A DNA stretch of 64,000 bases, taken from assembly GCA_963422275.1 (NCBI GenBank), contig OY729418.1:1736001-1800000 (forward strand), in the 5' to 3' direction. This stretch comes from G963422275 sp963422275. Its GTDB lineage: Bacteria > Pseudomonadota > Alphaproteobacteria > Rhodobacterales > Rhodobacteraceae. The notes under the pieces were generated by a model, which saw only the letters and a list, made by a program, of their open reading frames with translations, ran no database searches and was not told where the DNA came from. The translations under genes and the position numbers were made by a program. Below, piece after piece: positions 41,529 through 50,308 of the stretch (the stretch's first letter is position 1; each line of letters opens with the position of its first letter).

Positions 41529-42368
41529 ATGCTGGACCAATCTGCATCCTGCTCGGAGATGGAACGCTACCTGTTCGATCTGAACGGATATATCGTCTTG
41601 AAACAAGCGCTGTCGGCCGACGAGGTTGCTGCCTGCAACGAGGTGCTCGACGATTTGCAAGATACCAGGCCAGGCGAATGGCGGGGTCATGTTCATGGCC
41701 ACAATTTCACGGGCGAGCACGAAGGATTGAATCTGCAGCAGATCTACGAGACGGGATTGGCCTTCGAGCGTCTCATTGCCCACCCCTCCTGGATAGGGAA
41801 AGTCACACACTTCATTGGCACTGACACGCCGAATTTCGATGGGCTTCACGGGCCCTGCTTCATCGATGAGAATTTTGCTTCGATCCGCGGCCCCGGCCAA
41901 GCCATCGGGCTGCATTCAGGCGGCCAGGACCGGGTAACGCGATGCCAGTATCGTTACCATGATGGACTTTTCCACTGCGGGCAAATCAACATTCTGATGG
42001 CGTTCAACGACATTGGACCAGGGGACGGAGCGACAATGGTGATACCCGGTAGCCACAAATCCAACATCCGGCACCCAGAATTCGACGATGCGGTGATGGC
42101 CACCGTCGCCACGTCGGTAGACGGAGTGGCTGGCGCGGTTGAAGTTTGCCTAGAGGCAGGGGACGTTCTGCTTTTTGTCGATGCGATAATGCATGGTTCC
42201 GCCGAGCGGAAAAATTCGGGGCAGCGAAGGATGGCTGTTTACAGATACGGTCCCTCATGGGGATTTTTCCGACACAACTACAGGCCGAGCCAAGCGCTTC
42301 TCGATCGGTTGACACCGGTCCAGCGTCAGATCGTGATGCCGCACAAGCCTCCTCAAACACCTCCGTAG
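41529..42368 (+). CDS. Phytanoyl-CoA dioxygenase (PhyH) family protein with altered iron motif
   Basis: 279 residues, starting at 41529 after a strong AGGAGGTGAAGCC site. The double-stranded beta-helix fold is indicated by FNDIGPGDGATMVIPGSHKS, the distal His in IMHGSAE (H222) and the 2-oxoglutarate Arg in GQRRMAVYRYG. The usual HxD iron motif is not present: the corresponding place reads GLHSGGQDR (H129-S-G131). A missing carboxylate is seen in iron/2-oxoglutarate halogenases but also in PhyH relatives of unknown activity. Close to the GH2 stop (32 bases), so probably cotranscribed. Confidence 0.8.
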   Translation: MLDQSASCSEMERYLFDLNGYIVLKQALSADEVAACNEVLDDLQDTRPGEWRGHVHGHNFTGEHEGLNLQQIYETGLAFERLIAHPSWIGKVTHFIGTDTPNFDGLHGPCFIDENFASIRGPGQAIGLHSGGQDRVTRCQYRYHDGLFHCGQINILMAFNDIGPGDGATMVIPGSHKSNIRHPEFDDAVMATVATSVDGVAGAVEVCLEAGDVLLFVDAIMHGSAERKNSGQRRMAVYRYGPSWGFFRHNYRPSQALLDRLTPVQRQIVMPHKPPQTPP

Positions 42369-42621
42369 AGACGAGAATTCTGTGGGTTATTGCGCCTGCT
42401 TCGCTACATGAAGCTAGGCACAGCTAGGCAAGACGGCAAGCAAGTGAAAACCCGAAAAGACCAAGAAGCGATCCCCGTAAATTGCTGTGCGTCGTTCGCC
42501 TTGCAAATGCACAGTTCTGACAACTGATCGGCAGTTGCAGTGCATGAGGCGGAATTCGTGGGAATCTATCTGATAATTGTTGTGTTGAAGCGGTTGCGAG
42601 ATACTCCAAGCAGGTGCGTAA

Positions 42622-42642
42622 ATTGAAAGCGCTACTTGCAAT
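42622..42642. promoter_or_regulatory. Imperfect palindrome resembling a LacI-type operator
   Basis: In the otherwise empty 42369-42692 stretch the sequence ATTGAAAGCGCTACTTGCAA has matching arms (ATTG ... CAAT, AAG ... CTT around CGCTA). No gene directly follows, only an IS1595 remnant, so this may be an orphan site left by rearrangement. Confidence 0.25.
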
Positions 42643-42692
42643 TTGGCATAAACTGTTATTATTCGCATAGGCTCAATTTGCAATCCGTGGGC

Positions 42693-42962
42693 ATGCTGAT
42701 GGATCGTGTGCGGTTTCGGGATTGGGTTTCAAAAATCGACGAGCTGACGGCGGCGCGGTGTCTTGGCCGCTATCACTGCAAGCCCTGCGGCCGGACCTTC
42801 GTGACCGAAAGCCGCAAGGGCGAGCGGGTGCGCGGCATCGCCACCAAGTATCTTGACGGCTATCTTGGATGGTTCCATCTCGTCGCGCTCGGCAGGCATC
42901 CATCGCCGAGAGCCTGTCTCGCAGCGGCCAGCGCCAGGACAAGCCTGCGATTCGCGAATTAA
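42693..42962 (+). pseudogene. IS1595-family transposase, internally deleted remnant
   Basis: The N-terminal segment MLMDRVRFRDWVSKIDELTA joins directly to CKPCGRTFVTESRKGERV and then ATKYLDGYLGWFH, which in full-length members are far apart. A closely similar N-terminal start recurs at 44581. The C-terminal part matches the end of IS1595 transposases, so the middle with the DDE residues is lost. Confidence 0.6.
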
Positions 42963-42972
42963 GCCTTCGCAT

Positions 42973-44051
42973 ATAATCGAACGCGAAATTGCACCCCACC
43001 TGACTGCTCTGTTCAAGCGATATCCCTTTGTCGCCGTGACAGAGCCAAGGCAGTCTGGAAAAACCACGCTTTGCCGCACAGCGTTTCCGAACCTTGGCTA
43101 TGTCGATCTGGAGGCCCCAGACCAACGGGACTATGCTGAAACAGACCCAAGAGGCTTCTCTCGAGGTTTCAAGACGGTGCGACCCTCGATGAAATTCAGC
43201 GCGTTCCCCAATTCCTGCCCTATCTGCAGGCCATGGCCGACCAGGCCGGGCGCAATAGCTAGTTCGTGCTGACGGGCAGCGAGCAGTTTGAACTGTCCGA
43301 TTCCATAAACCAATCACTGGCCGGGCGCATCGCGCTTCTTCGTCTGCTTCCGTTCACGATTTCAGAACGGCGTGCTGCAGGCGCGAGCGACAGTATCGAT
43401 GAAATCCTTTGTTCCGGCTTCCATTCCCGAATTCATGATCAAGATCTCGAACCGCGCCAAGTGCTCGGCGAGATCAAGAACCTTTCCAGCTTCCGCCGCT
43501 TTATACGCCTTTGCGCTGGGCGGGTCGGCCAGTTGATCAATCTTTCGTCTCTGGGCGCATATGCAGGAGTCTTTCACACCACTGCTCGCCAGTGACTTTC
43601 AGTTCTTGAGGCCAGCTACGTGCTCTTCAAGCTTCCGCCATTTTTTGCCAATGTTCGAAAGCGGCTGGTAAAAACCGCCCAAACTCTATTTCTACGACAT
43701 CGGCTTGGCCTCCAACCTCATTGGGATTGAGCACAGCGGGCAAATCGGCACTCACCCAATCGCGAACGAAGGTCCAATTTTCATTTTTTTGAGACAGCCG
43801 AAGCTTGAAATACGACCATTCTCTGCGAGAATGGCAACGGAATCGGAGCGATAGAGATCAAGTCTGGCATTACAGTTGCGTCGGACTATTTCCATGCGCT
43901 CGAACGTGTTTCGGAAATGTTGCCGCAGATTGCAGCGACGGCTGTCGTCTACGGGGGAAAAGAACGGCAGCCCCGTCGGGCGGGGGAAGTTTGTCAATTG
44001 ACTCGGGTGAGCGAGATGCTTGAACATTTTGAGCAAAGAGGAAGCTTCTGA
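42973..44051 (+). pseudogene. ATP-binding protein (AAA/DUF4143 type), multiply frameshifted
   Basis: Starts IIEREIAPHLTALFKRYPF with Walker A EPRQSGKTTLCRTAFP, then DLEAPDQRDYAETDP, after which the frame changes several times: FVLTGSEQFELSDSINQSLAGR from 43264, RLGL/FYDIGLASNL near 43690, and IEIKSGITVASDYFHALERV ending at 44051. These are the ordered landmarks of a DUF4143-type ATPase of about 380-400 residues, so the gene is a decayed single copy. Such proteins have unknown, often defence- or toxin-related, functions. Confidence 0.7.
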
Positions 44052-44580
44052 CGATTTTCCCTGTGCTCTAGCCGTGGGACCGCCTCAAGGCATTGCCGAC
44101 TTTCTGGAGTTTTGTCCATCGCGTCAAGAGCCCGACAAGGGAAGATGGCGAATTTGGGACTGCGGAAGTAGAGACCGGAAACCTCGTCTGGCTCTCCCAA
44201 AGTGAAAACGGACAGTTGCAAGTGCAAGATCTTGGCACTGTGTCTTGCCGTTGCCTTAATTACAGTAGCTAAACTGTCTCGGTATCGGGTGAGACTCGCA
44301 AGAGCGCTTGGCTTGTGGCACAAATGAAGCTGAATGTGATTCCGAAGCGTCTATATGCCGCAATGATCGAGAAAACCGCCAAACGAATCACCAATTGGAA
44401 TTTTCTCCAATCCTGTCTTGCACAAGCAAATTCAGCAATTTTTCCATATTTTTGTATGTTCGTCAGTTCAAGCCAGAATCCTGCCAAGGCGATCTCTTTT
44501 CATTTTGTCTCTGTTCATATTTCGCAGGTGCATGTGCTATACTGGGTTCTGACTTGCATTGACCATGGGGGAGCAAAACA
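44052..44580. other. No recognisable gene
   Basis: Both strands hold only short frames without family resemblance. The base composition is more AT-rich than the surrounding operons (for example near 44380-44540), suggesting foreign or decayed DNA. Confidence 0.4.
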
Positions 44581-44938
44581 ATGGATCGGGCGCGGTTTCA
44601 GGACTGGGTTTCCAGCATCGATGAGCTGACGGCGACGCAGCGCCGGGGTCGTCGAGGCCGACGAGACCTTCGCGCTCGAAAGCCGCAAGGGCGAGCGGAA
44701 CCTGAACCGCAGGCCACGCCGCCGCGGCGGCAAGGCGCGCAAGCGCGGCCTGTCGCGCGAGCAGGTGCCGGTTCCGGTCGCTGCCATCGCCCCGCCGCCG
44801 CGGCGCTCGGCATTCTCGCGAGAGCGTCACCCGCTCCGCCGGCGAGCGAGTGCAGGGGGCCGTGCACATCCAGACGGCTACCAGCCGCCACAGCCAGATC
44901 AAGTGCTTTTTTGCATGCCCATTGAATCAGGGGCAGTA
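44581..44938 (+). pseudogene. IS1595-family transposase remnant
   Basis: Begins MDRARFQDWVSSIDELTA as in the 42693 copy, changes frame, then reads GVVEADETFALESRKGERN and RRGGKARKRGLSREQVPV, a standard IS1595 catalytic-domain start with the first Asp, and later SAGERVQGAVHIQTATSRH, the C-terminal end. Much of the middle is deleted. Confidence 0.65.
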
Positions 44939-45069
44939 AAACGAAACCCGAAATTTCTCAAAAGCGATTTCCCTATCGTTATTGGCGAACCCGTCCAAAC
45001 CCAGCACTCAAAAGGGTCGCGGATTGGCGAAACGGGCTCTCCGGCGGCGGTGGCGACTGGGCGCGAACA

Positions 45070-45909
45070 TCAGGGACTCGGGTGCATGATCGCCCGAGTC
45101 CGCTGTAACGGAGAAGGTCTTGGTGCATCCCTCGGTTGGCACTGAATCAAAAAGCCCATCATCTCGGTTGCGTCCCTCTCCAGGTAGAAGCTGACCATCC
45201 TCTCGTTGAACTCTAGCGCACGCGCTGCCGGCACGGATATGGCGTCGTAACCGCTCGACATGAGAATCCCGTTCATCATGAACCGAGATGTCCGCTTGTT
45301 GCCGTCGAAATAGAACTGTTGCAGTGCCCCAAACAGGAAGAATGCCATGCTGCGCTCGCGCGCGTCGGGAACCTCCGAGGCGAGCACCCCGGCACCCTCC
45401 GAGAAAACTGCGTTGAGTTGCGGGGCTCCGGGAAGTGTCGGGAACGGCTGATGGGCTCCCTTCTCCCCGAGATGGACATCCGGCGTGAGCTGGGTCTCCT
45501 TGCCCTCCCCTCGGAAATGTCCCCATTCCAAGGCCTCCTCCCGCGCAACGAGGCCGTGGAGCCGGTTAAAAGTTGCCTTGTCCATGCGGAACTGGCGCGA
45601 CCTGACCATTGCGAACAGCTCGCCAGCCGCTGCTGCAAGGTTGAGCACCTGCCGCTCGTCGCTCAACCGATGGCCACCGACGGTTACGCCGTCCATGAGC
45701 GTCTTGACCTCCGGATAGGTGAACGGGTTGCCTTCCAGTGCACTGGCGTCGTACACGAATTGAACTAGTGCCTGCTTGTAACGGAAGACCGCCCGTTCCA
45801 TCGACTTGGGCATATCGGATGGCAACGCCAAGCGGTCCCACGAAAACCCCAGCGCGTCGAACAGTGTCACTGGCCAATCGCTCCTCTCTGCGACTCTGCG
45901 GCACGGCAC
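45070..45909 (-). CDS. Fic-family protein with altered catalytic motif
   Basis: 279 residues with a class II-like inhibitory segment near the N-terminus (DASALEGNPFTYPEV, about 54-68) and a Fic core whose active-site motif reads QFYFDGNKRTSRFMM (198-212). The canonical motif HPFx(D/E)GNGR has His first; here Gln198 takes that place and Lys replaces the second Gly. Fic proteins normally transfer AMP to a hydroxyl using that His, so the protein may be inactive or act differently. Gene start uncertain: the frame has no ribosome site at 45909 and the overlapping frame upstream (METPFEESAGLS) could belong to a frameshifted N-terminus. Confidence 0.75.
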   Translation of the reverse strand: MPCRRVAERSDWPVTLFDALGFSWDRLALPSDMPKSMERAVFRYKQALVQFVYDASALEGNPFTYPEVKTLMDGVTVGGHRLSDERQVLNLAAAAGELFAMVRSRQFRMDKATFNRLHGLVAREEALEWGHFRGEGKETQLTPDVHLGEKGAHQPFPTLPGAPQLNAVFSEGAGVLASEVPDARERSMAFFLFGALQQFYFDGNKRTSRFMMNGILMSSGYDAISVPAARALEFNERMVSFYLERDATEMMGFLIQCQPRDAPRPSPLQRTRAIMHPSP

Positions 45910-47145
45910 CGCGGCCTGAAGAGATTTGCCGCTCCTCCGCGAGAACCCCGCCCGTTTTCGGGCGCACCCTATCGAGCCATTGCGAGACAGTCAATTTGCG
46001 ATCCCCGGCGGAAAGCCCTGCCGATTCCTCGAATGGCGTCTCCACCCTTCGCGAGACGGCCTGTCATGGCTCAATCTGAAGCTTGGCAGAGCGCGGACGA
46101 CCCGAAGGCAGTAGCCACCGGACAAAACAGGTAGTCGGTTCGAGTCTGGCAACATCGTGGTCAAGTTTCATTTCCCGTTCATGCAAACTTGGCCTGGCGT
46201 CAGCTTCTCCTGCATCGCGAAGGTGGACGCGGCCGTACCGTACCGCCACATCCTCGAACAAGTGGCGAATGTTTTGCTGTTGACCACGCTGAACAAGCCG
46301 GAGAGCGCCTCGCGGTTCGGGTCTCATATCTGAGCCGTCCCGAAAACGGCTCCTTGGCGCCCCAATCTTTCCATATCGGTGCATTCCTCACCGCTAGCAA
46401 GAACGCAAGGGACGCAATGGTCAGTATTTTGTTAATGCCTTGGCGCGTGGCGTGGTTGCGCTTGGGATACTCGACCCCTTCAAAAGCAAGGAAAAGCCTT
46501 GCAGGGTACTCGCTTCCGTGTCGCTCTGCATATCTGGACTGCCAGCAGCCGTCGCAGTCAGACCGAGACCTTTCTGCGAGGCTTTCGCGGCATCGTCGTC
46601 AAGCATCCCGACAGCTGTCTCGATGGCACCATCTCATCAGAATCGACGACCAGCCATCGCCGAGAGCGTGTATCGAGGCGGCGATGACAAGACCATGCTT
46701 CCGGTCCGCGGATGAACCAAGCATTTTGTGAATCCGTTACGAAGCTCTAAAATATCGACAGTTGCGCTTGCACTCAGCCGTTGAGTTTGCACCAATGCAT
46801 GGGATACTTCTCGAAATCTCCGCCTGAATCCCAGAAAACGGTGCCATTTGCGTTTCGGGAGGCGCAGTATGCGTGAAGGTGCGACAGCCGAAGGATGTGG
46901 CGAAGGGCCTATTGCATATTTCGGTTCTTGATCTAGGACGATGCCTCGATGGCTTGGTCCGCCCATTCGAAATTGAACGCCATCAGGTGCAAGCGAATAA
47001 AACTTGTGATCCTGCACCAACACCGATGCGCGAAAGGCGCGCGCGCAATCCATCGTTCGGGAATGCCGCTTGAGCTGCTGAGACAGCTTGGGGTTTGCGG
47101 AAGCTGGGATGGCAAGAAACGCCGGCGAACATTGCCCCTTGCCAG
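45910..47145. other. Mostly decayed sequence
   Basis: No intact gene recognised. A short frame near 46410-46490 reads GQYFVNALARGVVALGIL, faintly like the start of an IclR regulator, but it soon breaks. Overlapping frames on both strands have no family match. A minus-strand frame at 45990-46045 could be an N-terminal piece of the Fic gene. Confidence 0.35.
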
Positions 47146-48030
47146 CTACTTGGATTTGCGCAAAAATCTTTCTACTTCCGATCTCTTCGGGAAGCATTCC
47201 CGCCCGCCTTGACAGGTGCATTTCAGGGCGGCGGCGGCATTCGCAAACCTGACGGAATCGTCCTCGTCGGCACCTTCGGCCAGCCTGAGCGCGAACGCGC
47301 CATGCCAAACGTCGCCGGCCGCCAGCGTATCCTTCGCGATCACGTCGCAAGCGGGTATTTGGTCCGCCAGCCCTCGTCTCAGCCGGAACACGCCATATTT
47401 TCCATCCGTTACACAGACCCAGGCACGAATGCTTCCGGCGACGGCGCGAAGGCCTTCCGCAATATTTGTCTCGCCGGTCTGTTCGGCCAGCCCCTGTCGG
47501 GAGAACGCGATGTGGCTCGCCTTGCGGAGCACCTCCAAGGGGGCAGGCGCGTCTCCGTCAACGATCCCTGCCCGACCTAGTTTGCGCGCACGATCAAGAA
47601 TTCGCGCGGCGCCCGAGACCCAAGTCGTATCGACTAGAAAAGCGTCCGAATCCGGAGCGCTGTCAAGCCAGGACGGGTCTTCGATTAAGCCGGCTCCGCG
47701 AAAATTCACGATCTGGCGTTCCCCTTCGGGGTCAATTGAGACCGATGAAAACGGCGCCCTTCCGCCTTTTTCCCTTTGGACAAAATCGAGATTGACCTTT
47801 TCCTTGCGGAGTTCCCGGAAGTTCAACTCTGAGACAAGATCATCCCCAAGCCGGGTTGCAAGCATCGCCGTCCCACCAAGCTTTCTGATCGCGACTGCCG
47901 CGTTGGCGGCGCAACCACCACCGGCAATCTCGGCATCATGAGTTCGGTATTTCATCGGTTCGTCAGGCAGGCAGGCAACTCGAAAAACAAAGTCGACCAC
48001 CGAAATTCCAGACACGAATACGTTTGCCAT
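47146..48030 (-). CDS. PfkB-family carbohydrate kinase
   Basis: 294 residues of ribokinase fold: FVSGISVVDFVFRVACLPDE, GGGCAANAAVAIRKLGG (the GG substrate-binding signature) and the C-terminal anion-hole motif as DTLAAGDVWHGAFALRLAEG (20 residues) with the catalytic Asp in AAGD (usual GAGD). The N-terminal strands resemble sulfofructose-kinase-like and ketohexokinase-like PfkB members. It phosphorylates a sugar or sugar acid in the cytoplasm; substrate not evident. Its genomic neighbours are degraded, so it may have been left from a lost operon. Confidence 0.85.
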   Translation of the reverse strand: MANVFVSGISVVDFVFRVACLPDEPMKYRTHDAEIAGGGCAANAAVAIRKLGGTAMLATRLGDDLVSELNFRELRKEKVNLDFVQREKGGRAPFSSVSIDPEGERQIVNFRGAGLIEDPSWLDSAPDSDAFLVDTTWVSGAARILDRARKLGRAGIVDGDAPAPLEVLRKASHIAFSRQGLAEQTGETNIAEGLRAVAGSIRAWVCVTDGKYGVFRLRRGLADQIPACDVIAKDTLAAGDVWHGAFALRLAEGADEDDSVRFANAAAALKCTCQGGRECFPKRSEVERFLRKSK

Positions 48031-48257
48031 TTCGTCCCTTCAGCCAAAACGCTCTTTGGCTTGCCCCAAGCGAACCAGACTATTCTTTGAGGTTGGGGAA
48101 GTCAACGGATTGCGAGCAGCCAAGCGATCAGCGAAGCTCGGAATGGGCAGGCGAACTCGCGCTTCGCATCATTAGGGGATTATAAAATTTAGTCGCATTT
48201 TTGCTTGACGCTGCCCTCAACTGCGATTGCCTTGAGTCACATCAAGAGGGCAAGGCA

Positions 48258-48917
48258 ATGTGCAAAGCACTTGACAAATCGCAGCGCAAGCGTTTCACGC
48301 TGTTTCAGGTCGCGTACATATTCCAAACCGACGCGGCGGCTGGAGAATGGATTAAGGGCATTCGCTGGCCGAACGGCCCGCGCGACATCAAGCACAAGTC
48401 ATAGACCCATCGCTGCCGGGATTGCCCGAAAAGGCCGATATTCACTGTCTGCGTCGGCACGCTCATGCAGAAAACTCATCTCAGCTATCGTGAATGGGCA
48501 ATCGGACTGCATCTCTACACCACCACCATCAAGGGAATCAGTTCCATGCGTTTGTACCGCGAGCTTGGCATCTCGCAGAAGTCTGCATGGTTCCTGCTTC
48601 AACGCTTGCGCACTGTTGCCGAGACCGGCAAAGCAATGTTTTCCGGTCCGGTGGAGGCAGATGAATCATTTTCCGGCGGCAAGCGCCGCAACACGAGCAA
48701 CAGCAAGCGGAAAGAGATGAAGGGCGCAGGACATGGGCTGGTCGGGAAGGTTGCCGTGGTCGCAGTGAAGGAGCGCGAGACCAATCAAGTTCGGGCTAAA
48801 TTGATTGAATCCACGGCCGCGAGTTCAAGCGCGAATTTGGCCCATGGCAAAAACTCCCGTCCAGTGTCTTCGAGAAACTGTCGCGGCGCTGGCCGCTGGC
48901 GGTCAGGTTTAGGCTGA
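48258..48917 (+). pseudogene. IS1595-family transposase, nonsense-mutated and truncated
   Basis: From MCKALDKSQRKRFTLFQVAY the frame meets a TAG at 48402-48404, then continues in the same frame: VGTLMQKTHLSYREWAIGL, KGISSMRLYRELGISQKSA, SGPVEADESFSGGKRRN and GHGLVGKVAVVAVKERETNQ. The C-terminal domain beyond IESTA is missing, replaced by unrelated sequence. Confidence 0.75.
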
Positions 48918-49269
48918 ATGCCGCTGTCCGTTCAAGCAAGCCCTGCGACGCATGGAGAGGAACTCTCGTCTCTGGGAGGAGATGCCATGGATGGTCAGGA
49001 AAATCAGGATGACCGGAATTCGAGGTGGCGGAAACGTTGCCCGACACCAGCTGTCCGGAACCTGAACGACATCCTTGGTCGTCCTCGCAAGTTGCCGATG
49101 CCACCGTTGGCGGGCATTGCTGGGGAAACGGCATGGCGGAAGCCCTGGCCTGATCGAACATGGCATGGAAAATGTTTGGCCTGTCCGCCGCCGGGCTTGC
49201 GCCGAGCCAAGCCGGCAGCTCACACAGTCCCCCGTTCAGGTCCGATAGCGTCCACTATCGGGCCCGCTC
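48918..49269. other. No recognisable gene
   Basis: Short overlapping frames only; nothing resembles a known family. Confidence 0.35.
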
Positions 49270-50160
49270 TCACGCGATATGATCGTGTCGCAGATTCTCG
49301 TCGACCCAAGCATCGAGCTTGGCAAGTGCAGGCTGGGATTCGATGCGAAACGGCGCGCGGCACGGGCCGAGTGGGACACCGACACGCCTCATGGCGTGTT
49401 TGAGGCCAGCCACCACGCCCGTTTCGATCAGAATGGATATCAGGGTGTTGGCCCTTGTCTGCAGTTCCCGCGCGCGGGCAATGTCGTTTTCGGCGACTGC
49501 AGCCTCGATTCCGACATAATGGCTGCCGATCAAATTGTACGTGCTGCCAATTCCGCCATCGGTTCCCATCGCCGCCGCTCCGAGGAACATCTCGTCGGTG
49601 CCAAAGAAAAACTTCTTGTCCGGCGCGGCGCGGCGCAGCTGATCGAATTCGAAAAGGTTGGGCGCGGTATACTTGACGCCGGAAATCTTGGGATGCGTCA
49701 GCAGTTCAAGCAGTGATTCCTTGGTAAACTCTGTCCCGCTGAGTGCCGGAATATTGTAGATGATGAGGGGCAGGTCGGTCGCTGCGACGATCGCATGGTA
49801 ATGGTCGGCGACGGCATCAATGCAGTGGCGATAGTAATATGGCGGCACGGCTGACAGGGCGTGGCACCCCGCCTTGGCAGCGTGTTCGGCCAGGCGAACC
49901 GCATCCTGCGTCGCGGCTGCGCCGACATGCGCGATCACGGTGCAGCGGCTGGCGGCGCACTCGGTTACCGCGGTCAGCAAGTCCTGCCGTTCCTCGACGC
50001 TTTGCATCATGGCTTCGCCGGTACTGCCTCCGGCATAGACCCCGTGAACGCCCTGCCCGACGATGTAGTCCACCAAAGCCGGAACCGCCTCTGGCGCGAT
50101 GCTTCCATCTGTGCGCATCGGTGTCAGCATTGCCGCAAATATCGATCCTTTCATGATCAT
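49270..50160 (-). CDS. DapA/NanA-family aldolase, probable N-acetylneuraminate-lyase-like
   Basis: About 296 residues from MIMKGSIFAAMLTPMRTDGS, preceded by AGGAG; a start at 50181 is less likely. Family landmarks are the carboxylate-binding loop VYAGGSTGEAM, the catalytic Tyr in IIYNIPALSGT and the Schiff-base Lys in ISGVKYTAPN. Such class I aldolases split or make 2-keto-acids such as sialic acid or keto-deoxy sugar acids. It is divergent from a GntR/FCD regulator and an ABC-sulfatase operon, so it may release pyruvate from the imported sugar acid. Confidence 0.85.
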   Translation of the reverse strand: MIMKGSIFAAMLTPMRTDGSIAPEAVPALVDYIVGQGVHGVYAGGSTGEAMMQSVEERQDLLTAVTECAASRCTVIAHVGAAATQDAVRLAEHAAKAGCHALSAVPPYYYRHCIDAVADHYHAIVAATDLPLIIYNIPALSGTEFTKESLLELLTHPKISGVKYTAPNLFEFDQLRRAAPDKKFFFGTDEMFLGAAAMGTDGGIGSTYNLIGSHYVGIEAAVAENDIARARELQTRANTLISILIETGVVAGLKHAMRRVGVPLGPCRAPFRIESQPALAKLDAWVDENLRHDHIA

Positions 50161-50229
50161 GATGACTCCTGTGTTCAGCAAGGGTTGCGGCGAAGCTGTC
50201 CCGAAACCTGTGAAGCTGAGCAGCTCCCA

Positions 50230-50308
50230 ACAAACGGTACGGCGTTAATTAAATTTGGACAACCAAAAAAAACAAAGTGGACACCATGCACCAAGTATGG
50301 TAATAAAT
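50230..50308. promoter_or_regulatory. Divergent promoter region of the aldolase and regulator genes
   Basis: It contains the small palindrome TTGGACAACCAA and the repeated sequence ACCATGCACCAAGTATGGT, either of which could bind the FCD-type regulator encoded at 50309. No experimental basis. Confidence 0.3.

Noticed and set aside
48790..48840. Resemblance of AAATTGATTGAATCCACGG to the IS5-type right end at 26790-26803
   Set aside because: The residues (AKLIEST) are a normal part of IS1595 transposases, so the similarity is likely coincidental.
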